Source of the DNA: JAWBOD01 sp964651405
GTDB lineage: Archaea > Aenigmatarchaeota > Aenigmatarchaeia > Aenigmatarchaeales > Aenigmatarchaeaceae
Assembly (NCBI GenBank): GCA_964651405.1
Contig: CAZYZB010000018.1
Coordinates: 1 to 17,485 of the forward strand
Direction of reading: 5' to 3'
Length of the DNA stretch: 17,485 bases
Position numbers and translations under genes: made by a program. Under the pieces are notes generated by a model that made no database searches, was not told the DNA's origin, and saw nothing but the letters and a program-made list of their open reading frames with translations. Numbering within the stretch: position 1 is the stretch's first letter; each line of letters begins with the position of its first letter. Shown here one piece after another: positions 1 to 6,383 of this stretch.

Positions 1-1040
1 ACTCTTCCAGCAGCTTCGTCTATAACTAGTTTTGCCCTTAATTCTGGGTCTTGAGTGGTTATTCCAAATGGGCATTTACCCTTGTAACACATCTTGCAAT
101 AAATGCAGCCCATTGCCACTAACATAGGCGTTGCCATATAAACTGCATCAGCCCCTAACGCTAATGCCTTTGCAACATCTGAGCCTTTGTTTAACCCACC
201 GGCAATTATTAATTCTTGTTTGGCATTACCCATTGCTTTTCTAGCCTTTACTAAAGCAGCCAAAGCAGGAATTCCAAAGTCATCTAACATTATTCTTGGT
301 GCTGCTCCGGTTCCACCTTCCATTCCATCAACAGCTATCACATCAGGCTCGGCTTTTAGAGCTAGTTTAACATCATTCTCAACGTCTCCAGCTCCAAGTT
401 TAATTATAATCGGTTTTCCACCAGTCAATTCTCTTAACCATTTCACTTTCTTTTTTAGGTCATCTATATTAAATATATCAGGATGTGCTGGTGGCGAGTG
501 CACATCTTTGCCAGTTGGAACGTTTCTAACTTTAGCAATGTCTTCTGTTACCTTATCAGCTAGTAATAAACCTCCCTGTCCTGGTTTAGCTCCTTGTCCT
601 ATTTTTATTTCAATTGCATCAGCCTTTTTTAAGATTTCATCAGTAATTCCAAATCTTCCAGTAGAATATTGTATTGTTAGAATTTTTGCATATTGCCTTT
701 CTTCAGGTAGAACTCCTCCTTCACCAGTGTTTTCTGATGTTCCGGCAATAGTAGAAGCCTTTGCTAGAGCAGTTTTAGCTTCCTTGCTTAATGCTCCAAA
801 ACTCATTGCTCCAATCAATATCGGAATCTTTAATTTTAATGGGTATTTGGAAGTTTTTCCTATTATTGTTTCAGATATTATCTCTTCTCTAAAATAGTCT
901 AACGGTCTTCCTCCAAGTTGTTTGGGAATAAAGACTAAATCATCAAAACTTATCTTTCCTAACTTGTTTGACCTTCCACCAGAAACAAGCGGCTTGCCTG
1001 TAAGCGCTCTTTGTTTCACTTCATTTACCCAGTCGTCCAT
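1..1040 (-). CDS. gltB: FMN-binding glutamate synthase domain protein (GltB-like), C-terminus cut by window edge
   Basis: The reverse-strand reading frame from ATG at 1040 runs off the left edge after about 346 codons. It matches the central FMN/3Fe-4S domain of glutamate synthase (COG0069), which forms glutamate from 2-oxoglutarate and ammonia. Visible motifs are TGEGGVLPEE (near residue 105), KIGQGAKPGQGG (near 150), GMEGGTGAAPR (near 245), and a cysteine cluster at C312, C315, C318 and C323. C312-x5-C318-x4-C323 fits the 3Fe-4S pattern of the family. The amidotransferase domain and the ferredoxin-like N-terminal domain seen in some archaeal GltB proteins are absent. Ammonia would therefore come from a separate subunit, or the protein serves a related flavin reaction; no partner is visible here. 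The start is supported by GGTGAT just upstream and a TATA-like box about 26-35 bases away. Confidence 0.9.
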   Translation of the reverse strand, partial: MDDWVNEVKQRALTGKPLVSGGRSNKLGKISFDDLVFIPKQLGGRPLDYFREEIISETIIGKTSKYPLKLKIPILIGAMSFGALSKEAKTALAKASTIAGTSENTGEGGVLPEERQYAKILTIQYSTGRFGITDEILKKADAIEIKIGQGAKPGQGGLLLADKVTEDIAKVRNVPTGKDVHSPPAHPDIFNIDDLKKKVKWLRELTGGKPIIIKLGAGDVENDVKLALKAEPDVIAVDGMEGGTGAAPRIMLDDFGIPALAALVKARKAMGNAKQELIIAGGLNKGSDVAKALALGADAVYMATPMLVAMGCIYCKMCYKGKCPFGITTQDPELRAKLVIDEAAGR

Positions 1041-1092
1041 TTTATCACCTTAACCATTAAAACTTAAATAAATAGTCGTTATATATTTAAAT
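1041..1092. promoter_or_regulatory. Divergent promoter region between the gltB-like gene and the 37-aa ORF
   Basis: This AT-rich stretch has TATA-like sequences in both directions: cttaaataaat at about 1062-1072, and atatatttaaat at 1081-1092. On the minus strand, GGTGAT lies a few bases before the gltB-like ATG. On the plus strand, the left box would give a leaderless transcript starting at ATG 1093, while the right box would favour ATG 1120. Confidence 0.5.
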
Positions 1093-1206
1093 ATGTTTTA
1101 CTTAATTGCGTGGCTTCAAATGGTGCTAGGAGTTGGCGTGTTTTCTTTATCGCTATTTTTAATTTTATATTTATTGAAAGTAATTGGCATTGTTAAAGAA
1201 GATTAG
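1093..1206 (+). CDS. Putative 37-aa single-span membrane protein
   Basis: A short plus-strand frame (ATG 1093, TAG 1204-1206) encodes MFYLIAWLQMVLGVGVFSLS followed by a hydrophobic stretch and a charged end, VKED. Almost the whole peptide is one strongly hydrophobic segment, as in many small archaeal membrane proteins. It fills the gap between the divergent gltB-like gene and trxB and has TATA-like sequences upstream, but no ribosome binding site, consistent with leaderless translation. ATG 1120 (28 aa) is an alternative start. I recognise no family. Its reality rests on composition and promoter placement only. Confidence 0.4.
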   Translation: MFYLIAWLQMVLGVGVFSLSLFLILYLLKVIGIVKED

Positions 1207-1231
1207 ACTCTTCTACTGACGTTTAGAAAAT

Positions 1232-1262
1232 GTTTTTATTATATAAAATATAAACTGATTTT
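1232..1262 (+). promoter_or_regulatory. TATA-like promoter of trxB
   Basis: The sequence ttattatataaaatataaac (about 1236-1255) ends a few bases before ATG 1263. The box lies about 20-27 bases upstream of the start and there is no purine-rich ribosome binding site, so a leaderless transcript is likely. Confidence 0.45.
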
Positions 1263-2213
1263 ATGGAAACTTATGACCTTATTATAGTAGGAGGCGGACC
1301 AGCTGGACTAACTGCTGGTCTATATGCTGCTAGAAGAAATCTTAAAGTCTTGATACTTAGCGAGTTCTTGGGAGGCCAGATGTCTTATGCACCTTCTGTA
1401 GAGAACTATCCAGGTTCAGAGCCAATTTCTGGTCTAAAATTAGCTGAAAAAATGAAAAAACAAGCAGAGAGTTTCGGCTGTAAGCTCAAATTAGAAAAGG
1501 TAGTTGCATTAAGCTTAAAGGATGAAATGAAAAAAATAAGGACAGTTGAAAAAGAGTATTCAACAAAAACAGTTATAATTGCCACAGGCAGTCACTATAG
1601 AAAACTAGAGGCTGAAGGTGAGGATAAGTTCATAGGAAGAGGCGTTTCTTATTGCTCTATTTGCGATGGTCCACTATTTAAGAATAAGAAGGTCGCAGTT
1701 ATTGGTGGTTCTGATACTGCTGTCAGGTCAGCTATTTATTTAAGTGAGATAGCTTCCGAGACTTATTTGATTCATCGTCGAGACCAACTAAGGGCTGAAG
1801 AGGCTAATCAAAAGAAACTTAAAAAGTCTAAAGTTAAGATTATCTGGAACTCTGTTGTTGAGAAAATAGAGGGAGATAAACTTGTCAAAAAAATCATAAT
1901 TAAAAATGTTAACACAAATGAAAAGACAAAACTGGCAATAGACGGGGTCTTTATTGAGGTTGGAGAGATTCCAACCACGGAAATCGTTAAGACATCTGGG
2001 GTGGAAATCACTGAAAAGAACTTCATAAAAGTTAATGAAAATTTTGAGACAAATATTCCAGGAGTTTTTGCTGCAGGCGATGTTACAGGTTCTTTTGCGC
2101 AAATAGTTGTTGCTGCAGCTGAAGGCGCTGAAGCTGCAACTACCGCTTACTTATATTTAAGAGGCGGGGTTTACGGTGAGAAAAAACCAGCAGATTACGG
2201 TGAGAAAAAATGA
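1263..2213 (+). CDS. trxB: Thioredoxin reductase
   Basis: This cytoplasmic FAD flavoprotein passes electrons from NAD(P)H to thioredoxin. At 316 aa it has the usual length for the low-molecular-weight class. Visible in order are the FAD dinucleotide motif GGGPAGL (10-16), the redox pair in CSICDGPLF (C131, C134), the second nucleotide-binding loop GGSDTA (148-153), the HRRDQLRAEE segment with H171-R172-R173 typical of NADPH 2'-phosphate binding, and the second FAD motif FAAGDV (269-274). The start follows a TATA-like box directly. The tail is odd: residues YGEKKPADYGEKK contain a small duplication caused by a 24-base repeat. The last 4 bases (ATGA) overlap the next gene, so the two are translationally coupled. 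No thioredoxin gene lies in the window. Confidence 0.95.
   Translation: METYDLIIVGGGPAGLTAGLYAARRNLKVLILSEFLGGQMSYAPSVENYPGSEPISGLKLAEKMKKQAESFGCKLKLEKVVALSLKDEMKKIRTVEKEYSTKTVIIATGSHYRKLEAEGEDKFIGRGVSYCSICDGPLFKNKKVAVIGGSDTAVRSAIYLSEIASETYLIHRRDQLRAEEANQKKLKKSKVKIIWNSVVEKIEGDKLVKKIIIKNVNTNEKTKLAIDGVFIEVGEIPTTEIVKTSGVEITEKNFIKVNENFETNIPGVFAAGDVTGSFAQIVVAAAEGAEAATTAYLYLRGGVYGEKKPADYGEKK
2171..2210 (+). repeat. 16-bp direct repeat at the 3' end of trxB; second copy supplies the next gene's ribosome binding site
   Basis: TTACGGTGAGAAAAAA occurs at 2171-2186 and 2195-2210, offset by 24 bases (8 codons, in frame). It duplicates YGEKK at the TrxB C-terminus. In the second copy GGTGAG sits 5 bases before ATG 2210, good spacing for a Shine-Dalgarno site. 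Confidence 0.85.
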
Positions 2214-2644
2214 AGAAATCAACTAAAAACCAGATAATTACAGTATTCGTGCTTTTGATATTCTTAGGCAGCAGCTTAACTTTTGCAATAATGTCTGCTT
2301 TTCCAAATGAACAAAACGTTACGAACTGGGCGGCCAGAATAGTAATATACATAAACGGAGAAATTTATCCCATACCTTCTGATGTCGGTATTGTTAATAA
2401 TGAGACCAGAGCCAAAGTTTACACAGGAAATTCGGATGGGGTGATTTTTAAAACTGTTTCCGAAGATGTCACTCTAAAAGATTTCTTTGATACATGGGAC
2501 AAAACATTCAATAGCACATGCATATTAGATTATTGCAATACTAACACAAGCTCAGTAGTACTGTATGTTAACCGTGTAGAGAATCCTGATTATGAGCTTT
2601 ACAAAATCCAGAATAATAATCTTATTGAGATAGACTATAGATAA
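2210..2644 (+). CDS. Small secreted or N-terminally anchored protein, archaeal hypothetical
   Basis: This 144-aa product starts with lysines and a hydrophobic segment (about residues 9-29), fitting a signal anchor or signal peptide, so the rest should lie outside the membrane. The exported part contains IVIYINGEIYPIP and VTLKDFFDTWDKTFNSTCI with two cysteines in a C-x4-C arrangement (STCILDYCN). This layout resembles a family of small archaeal exported proteins that I recall as having several histidines near these strands, but this copy has none in the corresponding places; that comparison is from memory. It overlaps trxB by 4 nt and takes its ribosome binding site from the repeat at the trxB end, so the two are probably co-transcribed. 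A link to disulfide or redox chemistry outside the cell is possible but not shown. Confidence 0.75.
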   Translation: MKKSTKNQIITVFVLLIFLGSSLTFAIMSAFPNEQNVTNWAARIVIYINGEIYPIPSDVGIVNNETRAKVYTGNSDGVIFKTVSEDVTLKDFFDTWDKTFNSTCILDYCNTNTSSVVLYVNRVENPDYELYKIQNNNLIEIDYR

Positions 2645-2651
2645 TGCGCTA

Positions 2652-2672
2652 GTTCAAATCCTGCCCTCCGCA
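2652..2672 (+). pseudogene. tRNA 3'-end fragment (T-loop plus acceptor strand)
   Basis: G-TTCAAAT-CCTGC followed by CCTCCGC and A reads as a T-loop (2653-2659), the 3' half of the T-stem (2660-2664), a 7-base acceptor strand (2665-2671) and a discriminator base A (2672), then a T-run. The expected 5' partners are missing: the preceding GCTAG pairs at only 3 of 5 T-stem positions, and no GCGGAGG lies upstream. A73 and this acceptor would suit a tRNA-Leu, among others. It may be a remnant of an integration site, a degraded gene, or chance. The stretch is GC-rich against its surroundings. Confidence 0.4.
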
Positions 2673-2690
2673 TTTTCTTCATGGAGGACG
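2660..2690. repeat. Imperfect inverted repeat after the tRNA-like fragment
   Basis: CCTCC (2665-2669) pairs with GGAGG (2683-2687) across a 13-base loop. The stem extends outward past one mismatch by about three more pairs (one a G-T). It overlaps the acceptor strand of the tRNA-like fragment. It could act as an RNA hairpin at the end of the trxB transcript. Confidence 0.4.
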
Positions 2691-2695
2691 GCATG

Positions 2696-2743
2696 TTATA
2701 AGGATTTAAAGATTAGTTTTCTATTAAAATTGGTGGTGATTTA
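2696..2743 (+). promoter_or_regulatory. Promoter and strong ribosome binding site of the 120-aa gene
   Basis: A TATA-like ggatttaaagatt (2701-2713) is followed by GGTGGTGAT ending 4 bases before ATG 2744, an 8-of-9 match to the archaeal anti-Shine-Dalgarno complement GGAGGTGAT. This start is therefore well fixed. The same atttaaagatta string recurs near 3145. Confidence 0.6.
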
Positions 2744-3106
2744 ATGGAAATATCTATTGTGGAAGATACACGAAATCCTCAAGAATGTATACATAATCAT
2801 TACGTAGTCGCAAGAGCTGTAAATGAATATTTAGGAGAGCAGTTAAGTTCTAAACTTCTCGATAGCAAACTACCAGAACTACCTCGTGAGTCACGACTTC
2901 ATGGATTAACATCTTCTGGGATTTTTTATAACGATAAACATGGAAATACCTTGTTGATAGAAACTGAAGCTCATAAAGAATCTTACGCTTTAAGAATTTC
3001 TGGCAAAGGTCTTTGTGAACCGATATCTAAGGAAATGTCAGAAGAAGTAAGAAAAAGACTTTTACTCTTTGGTGTCAATCCAACCTGTAAAAATGATAAT
3101 CAGTGA
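2744..3106 (+). CDS. Hypothetical protein, 120 aa
   Basis: I do not recognise this protein. It is soluble, with no signal peptide or membrane segment. The N-terminal half contains CIHNHYVVARAVNEYLG, a probable helix after a Cys-His-His group. The middle has a short basic stretch, and the C-terminal third is amphipathic helix (ISKEMSEEVRKRLLLFGVNP) ending in a single Cys and polar residues. The strong ribosome binding site and TATA-like box support real expression. It is the first of three short orphan genes between the trxB unit and alaS, directly after a tRNA-like fragment. Confidence 0.65.
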   Translation: MEISIVEDTRNPQECIHNHYVVARAVNEYLGEQLSSKLLDSKLPELPRESRLHGLTSSGIFYNDKHGNTLLIETEAHKESYALRISGKGLCEPISKEMSEEVRKRLLLFGVNPTCKNDNQ

Positions 3107-3241
3107 TTTTATGAAAGTTCTTGATAAAGCTTCTTCTAAATAGACATTTAAAGATTAATTATTCATCTGTCTTATTGATCGGTATGTGCAAAGAAGATAG
3201 CCTAACAAAAGATATTTATATTTAACTAATCAATTTTTATC
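3107..3241 (+). promoter_or_regulatory. AT-rich spacer with two TATA-like boxes
   Basis: The string atttaaagatta at 3145-3156 repeats the promoter motif of the upstream gene. A second box, gatatttatattt (3211-3223), lies about 20-30 bases before ATG 3242. Only 10-13 codon frames exist here and I do not call them. Confidence 0.35.
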
Positions 3242-3361
3242 ATGTCATTCATGTACACGCTTGAAGTGCTTAAAGAACTGGGAAAAGATATTATCGATGA
3301 AGTTAAGAAAAATGAAAGTGATATGGGAACTAGAAAAGTCTACAAAGTACGAAAGCAATAG
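3242..3361 (+). CDS. Putative 39-aa protein
   Basis: A short frame from ATG 3242 to TAG 3361 encodes MSFMYTLEVLKELGKDIIDE followed by a lysine-rich end with VRKQ. It looks like one amphipathic helix with a basic tail. A TATA-like box ends about 20 bases before the ATG and there is no ribosome binding site, matching the leaderless pattern of several genes here. I recognise no family. It could be a small regulatory or nucleic-acid-binding peptide, but nothing proves that. Confidence 0.4.
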   Translation: MSFMYTLEVLKELGKDIIDEVKKNESDMGTRKVYKVRKQ

Positions 3362-3413
3362 AAGATAAATCAAGACTTTTGATTTAAAATAAAGTTTAAA
3401 TTGCTTTATTACG

Positions 3414-3716
3414 ATGTTTATTCTTATGCAAAGAATTAAAAGATCAGTACTCTCTTTGAGAGAGAGAAAAATTGAATACCTTTTTGAAGATAAAGAAAAG
3501 CATTCATTAAGAACGTCAATAATGTTGCTTGGTTCTGGTATTTTAGAATTAGCCTACCACATTTATCCTTTTTTAATACCTGGAATATGTTATGCAGATG
3601 AAATAAGAAAACCTGAGACAGAAAATAGAGTTAGAGAAAATGTTTATTACTCCCTTTTAAGAAAAGGTTACCCCCAAGAAAAAGTAAGAGCATTTATAGA
3701 TAGCGTTAATATTTAA
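3414..3716 (+). CDS. Hypothetical protein, 100 aa
   Basis: I do not recognise this product. The N-terminus is basic (MQRIKRSVLSLRERK). A moderately hydrophobic stretch (IMLLGSGILELAYHIYPFLI, about 36-55) could be one membrane segment or a buried helix. The C-terminal RENVYYSLLRKGYPQEKVRA is a helix-turn-helix-like pair resembling the small three-helix repeats of RecX-type proteins, but this is too short to assign. Two TATA-like boxes (about 3383 and 3394) allow starts at ATG 3414 or ATG 3426 (96 aa). Its stop codon overlaps the convergent alaS end by 11 bases in a self-complementary TTAATTAA stretch. Confidence 0.6.
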   Translation: MFILMQRIKRSVLSLRERKIEYLFEDKEKHSLRTSIMLLGSGILELAYHIYPFLIPGICYADEIRKPETENRVRENVYYSLLRKGYPQEKVRAFIDSVNI

Positions 3717-6306
3717 TTAATTCTTTAACCTTCTCAAAAGCCTCTTTGCCTTTTTCTTTCAAAGGTCCGCCACCTTTGAACTCATTTCCTTTTCCACCAG
3801 CAGAGCCGCCCATTATTTTAGCAGCTTCCTTTACAATCTTTTCAATGTTCTTCTTGCAATTTTCTCCTTTAATTCCAAAAACAATTCCTTTTCCTATTAA
3901 AACAGAAAACTTTTCAGGTTCTTCCTTTATGCTCTCCCTGGCAATAGTTTCTATTTCTTTCATATCCTCTGTTTCCATGTAGTTTACACCAAAGAGCTTT
4001 TTAGACTTTTCCTTTAGATTTTTAATCTTATTCTTCTCTTCAGTAATCTCTTTCATCTTTCTCTTCAGTCTCTCTTCAGATATTTTTTTCTCTACTAAGA
4101 TTTTTTCTCTAGTTTTCTTAACTAGGTCTTTCCCTGCAACATATTCAACTCGTATGACTCCGTCTTGCACTCTTTTTGTGCTAAAAATAAACACTTCCTC
4201 GATCTCTTCTGTGTTATCGACATGCAATCCTCCACAGGCTTCAGAATCTATACCAGCTATGCTAATTATTCTTAGTGTCGTTTCAGGAATAGAACCTCCT
4301 TGATAGATAACGAATCCATACTTCTCTTCTGCAATGCTCCTAGACAGGACTTCCTTTTTGACTTTTATTTTCTTCTTGATTAGGTTGTTTGCAAAATCTT
4401 CAATCTTCTTTCTCTGCTCTTCTGTCAAAGATTCATAATGTGTCAAGTCTAGATGCGCCTTATCAATATCTTTTTTTGAACCTGCTTGCCAGATGTGATT
4501 GCCCAGCAGTTCGCGTGTAGCCATGTTAATCAGATGAGTAGACGTGTGATGTTTCTTTATTTGTTCTCTTCTGTCAACATTGACATTTCCAATTACAGTA
4601 TCTCCAACTTTAAAATCAGGATTCTTTACTCTGTGGAATATGACATCGCTATAAGGCTCGACATCATAGACCTCAGAATCATTAATAAAACCTATATCAG
4701 GTTCTTGTCCACCGCCTCTAGGATAGAAGGCAGTTTGGTCAAGGACGACATCTTCTCCTTCTATTTTCAAGACCTTAGCTTTGAACTCGAAAAGCTTTTC
4801 ATTTTCATAATAAAGTTTTTTGGTTTTTGCAATACCTGTTACATCCATTTTCTTCTCTTCTTTCCCTTCCTTTTCCTGCAGATGCTTTTCCGTCACCTTA
4901 GCATAGAAGTCAGAAGGTATCTTTATCTTGTTATTGACCTCTGCTATTAGCTCTGGGTTTATTCCTTGAGAATCGTATAATTCAATAAGCTTTTCCTCTG
5001 TAATTTTTTCCTTGGCTAATGATTCAACAATACCTTTAACTCTTTCTTTAGTTTCTTTGTATTTTTTCCTTTCACTGTCTAAGATTTTATTTATATGATT
5101 TAAGTTTTCTATAAGCTCTGGATTCATTGGCTTGAGATATTTTGCTTGTTCTTCGATTATCTCTTCTATGCTGAATGGAGAGCCTAAATGCTCTATGAAA
5201 TTCAGAGCTCTTCTTAAGACTACTCTAAGATTATAGCCTCCGCCAACATTTGATGGCAAGCCACCATCTGACAATGCAAAAAGCAAAGTTTTAGAATGAT
5301 CTGCAATAGCATAAAGCTTTTCCATTGGACTGACTTTTTTATAAAGTTCTTCCAAAGGAATTTTAAGAATTTTTGCAATTCTTTCTTTTTCCTTTTCCAC
5401 ATTAGATTCTGTAAAATCTAGATATGCAGCAAATTTTGAATATTTTGAAAAGAATTTCTCGTCATATTCAATTCCAGCTTTTTTTATCATTTTTTCTATC
5501 AAAGGTCCGAACACTGCTTCATAGCTTGTAGGAGTTCTTTGACCAAGCCAACAAAATCTGTTCAAACCAGCTCCCATATCTATTATCTTTTCCTTCATTA
5601 CAGAATACTTGCTCAGGTCACCTTCAAATTCTGTGAATACTGCATTTCCCATCTCAAGACCGCCTACAAAAAATTCCAGAGAGTAGCCGAATGCTCCATA
5701 ACCGACCCAAGCGTCTTCCAAGAAGTTTATCTCTTCAGGTTTAATTTCAAGAACTTTTGTCAAAAGATCATAGTCTAGCTCTATGCATTTATCTTTCCAA
5801 TATCCGCTCTTTCCATAAACAGAACTTTGCTGTATCATGTCGAAACATGTATAATGTTTCCCAGTCAAACCAACGTTAGGAATATCATTAAATCTCAGGC
5901 AAGGCTGTGATAATATTATTGGATTAGCAGGAAATTCAAATGTTATCTTTTCGTCAGCTATTCTATAGAAGTCTACTATGCCTGCTATTGTGAAGTACAA
6001 AGGATACCACCTACAAATAGTGGGATATCTTTTCAAAGCAGTATGACCGTTTTTAACAAAAAAATCTTTTATAGCTTCCCAAGTCTTAAAGTAATCCATT
6101 TTTTTAGCTAGTTGTTTTTCTAAAAACACATAGCCTTTGCACAATGAGTCGTTGCAGACCTCTTGGTCTTTCAAGGTCCAAAAGAACTTTCCACAACTCT
6201 TACATTGCTTTCTTTCAAATCCTTTTTCCTTAAACAACTCTACGAACCAATGTTTCTTCCAGTCTTTTTGTAAAAATTTAATCAAAGATTTTTTATCAGT
6301 TTGCAT
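3706..6306 (-). CDS. alaS: Alanyl-tRNA synthetase, archaeal type
   Basis: This enzyme charges tRNA-Ala in the cytoplasm. At 866 aa it has full family length. The N-terminus carries the archaeal Cys4 motif (C35, C38, C51, C56) within KQCKSCGKFFWT. A class II catalytic core follows, with CFDMIQQSSVYG and the motif 3 segment GGGYNLRVVLRR (about 355-366). The editing domain shows HHTSTH near 586-591 and CGGLH near 690-694, which together form the zinc site that clears mischarged Ser/Gly. A lysine/glutamate-rich coiled coil follows, and the DHHA1 C-terminal domain has GGSAGGKGNEFKGGG. All catalytic and editing motifs are intact. A TATA-like box lies about 26-35 bases upstream of ATG 6306 and no ribosome binding site is seen. 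In many archaea alaS lies close to rpl12; here the two are separated by three other genes. Confidence 0.97.
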   Translation of the reverse strand: MQTDKKSLIKFLQKDWKKHWFVELFKEKGFERKQCKSCGKFFWTLKDQEVCNDSLCKGYVFLEKQLAKKMDYFKTWEAIKDFFVKNGHTALKRYPTICRWYPLYFTIAGIVDFYRIADEKITFEFPANPIILSQPCLRFNDIPNVGLTGKHYTCFDMIQQSSVYGKSGYWKDKCIELDYDLLTKVLEIKPEEINFLEDAWVGYGAFGYSLEFFVGGLEMGNAVFTEFEGDLSKYSVMKEKIIDMGAGLNRFCWLGQRTPTSYEAVFGPLIEKMIKKAGIEYDEKFFSKYSKFAAYLDFTESNVEKEKERIAKILKIPLEELYKKVSPMEKLYAIADHSKTLLFALSDGGLPSNVGGGYNLRVVLRRALNFIEHLGSPFSIEEIIEEQAKYLKPMNPELIENLNHINKILDSERKKYKETKERVKGIVESLAKEKITEEKLIELYDSQGINPELIAEVNNKIKIPSDFYAKVTEKHLQEKEGKEEKKMDVTGIAKTKKLYYENEKLFEFKAKVLKIEGEDVVLDQTAFYPRGGGQEPDIGFINDSEVYDVEPYSDVIFHRVKNPDFKVGDTVIGNVNVDRREQIKKHHTSTHLINMATRELLGNHIWQAGSKKDIDKAHLDLTHYESLTEEQRKKIEDFANNLIKKKIKVKKEVLSRSIAEEKYGFVIYQGGSIPETTLRIISIAGIDSEACGGLHVDNTEEIEEVFIFSTKRVQDGVIRVEYVAGKDLVKKTREKILVEKKISEERLKRKMKEITEEKNKIKNLKEKSKKLFGVNYMETEDMKEIETIARESIKEEPEKFSVLIGKGIVFGIKGENCKKNIEKIVKEAAKIMGGSAGGKGNEFKGGGPLKEKGKEAFEKVKELIKY

Positions 6307-6329
6307 AGTTAACTAATATAATTTGGACT

Positions 6330-6383
6330 AGAAAAATTTATCTATAAAACTAATAAAAAGGGTTAAAAATTAAAAAATTCTAA
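6330..6383 (-). promoter_or_regulatory. alaS promoter and T-rich end of the surface-protein transcript
   Basis: On the minus strand, ATAAATTTTT at about 6341-6332 lies 26-35 bases before the alaS ATG. Just before it, at 6383-6360, T-rich runs directly after the surface-protein stop codon could end transcription. Confidence 0.4.

Noticed and set aside
187..897. 236-aa plus-strand frame
   Set aside because: It lies opposite the gltB-like gene, whose minus-strand frame shows clear family motifs; the plus frame is low complexity and matches nothing.
2560..2672. A complete tRNA ending at 2672
   Set aside because: No GCGGAGG acceptor 5' strand, D-arm or anticodon arm is found upstream, and the T-stem has two mismatches.
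3184..3225. 13-codon frame after a TATA-like string
   Set aside because: It is too short to separate from chance and has no ribosome binding site.
4486..4950. 154-aa plus-strand frame inside alaS
   Set aside because: It is antisense to the editing and linker region of an intact alaS.
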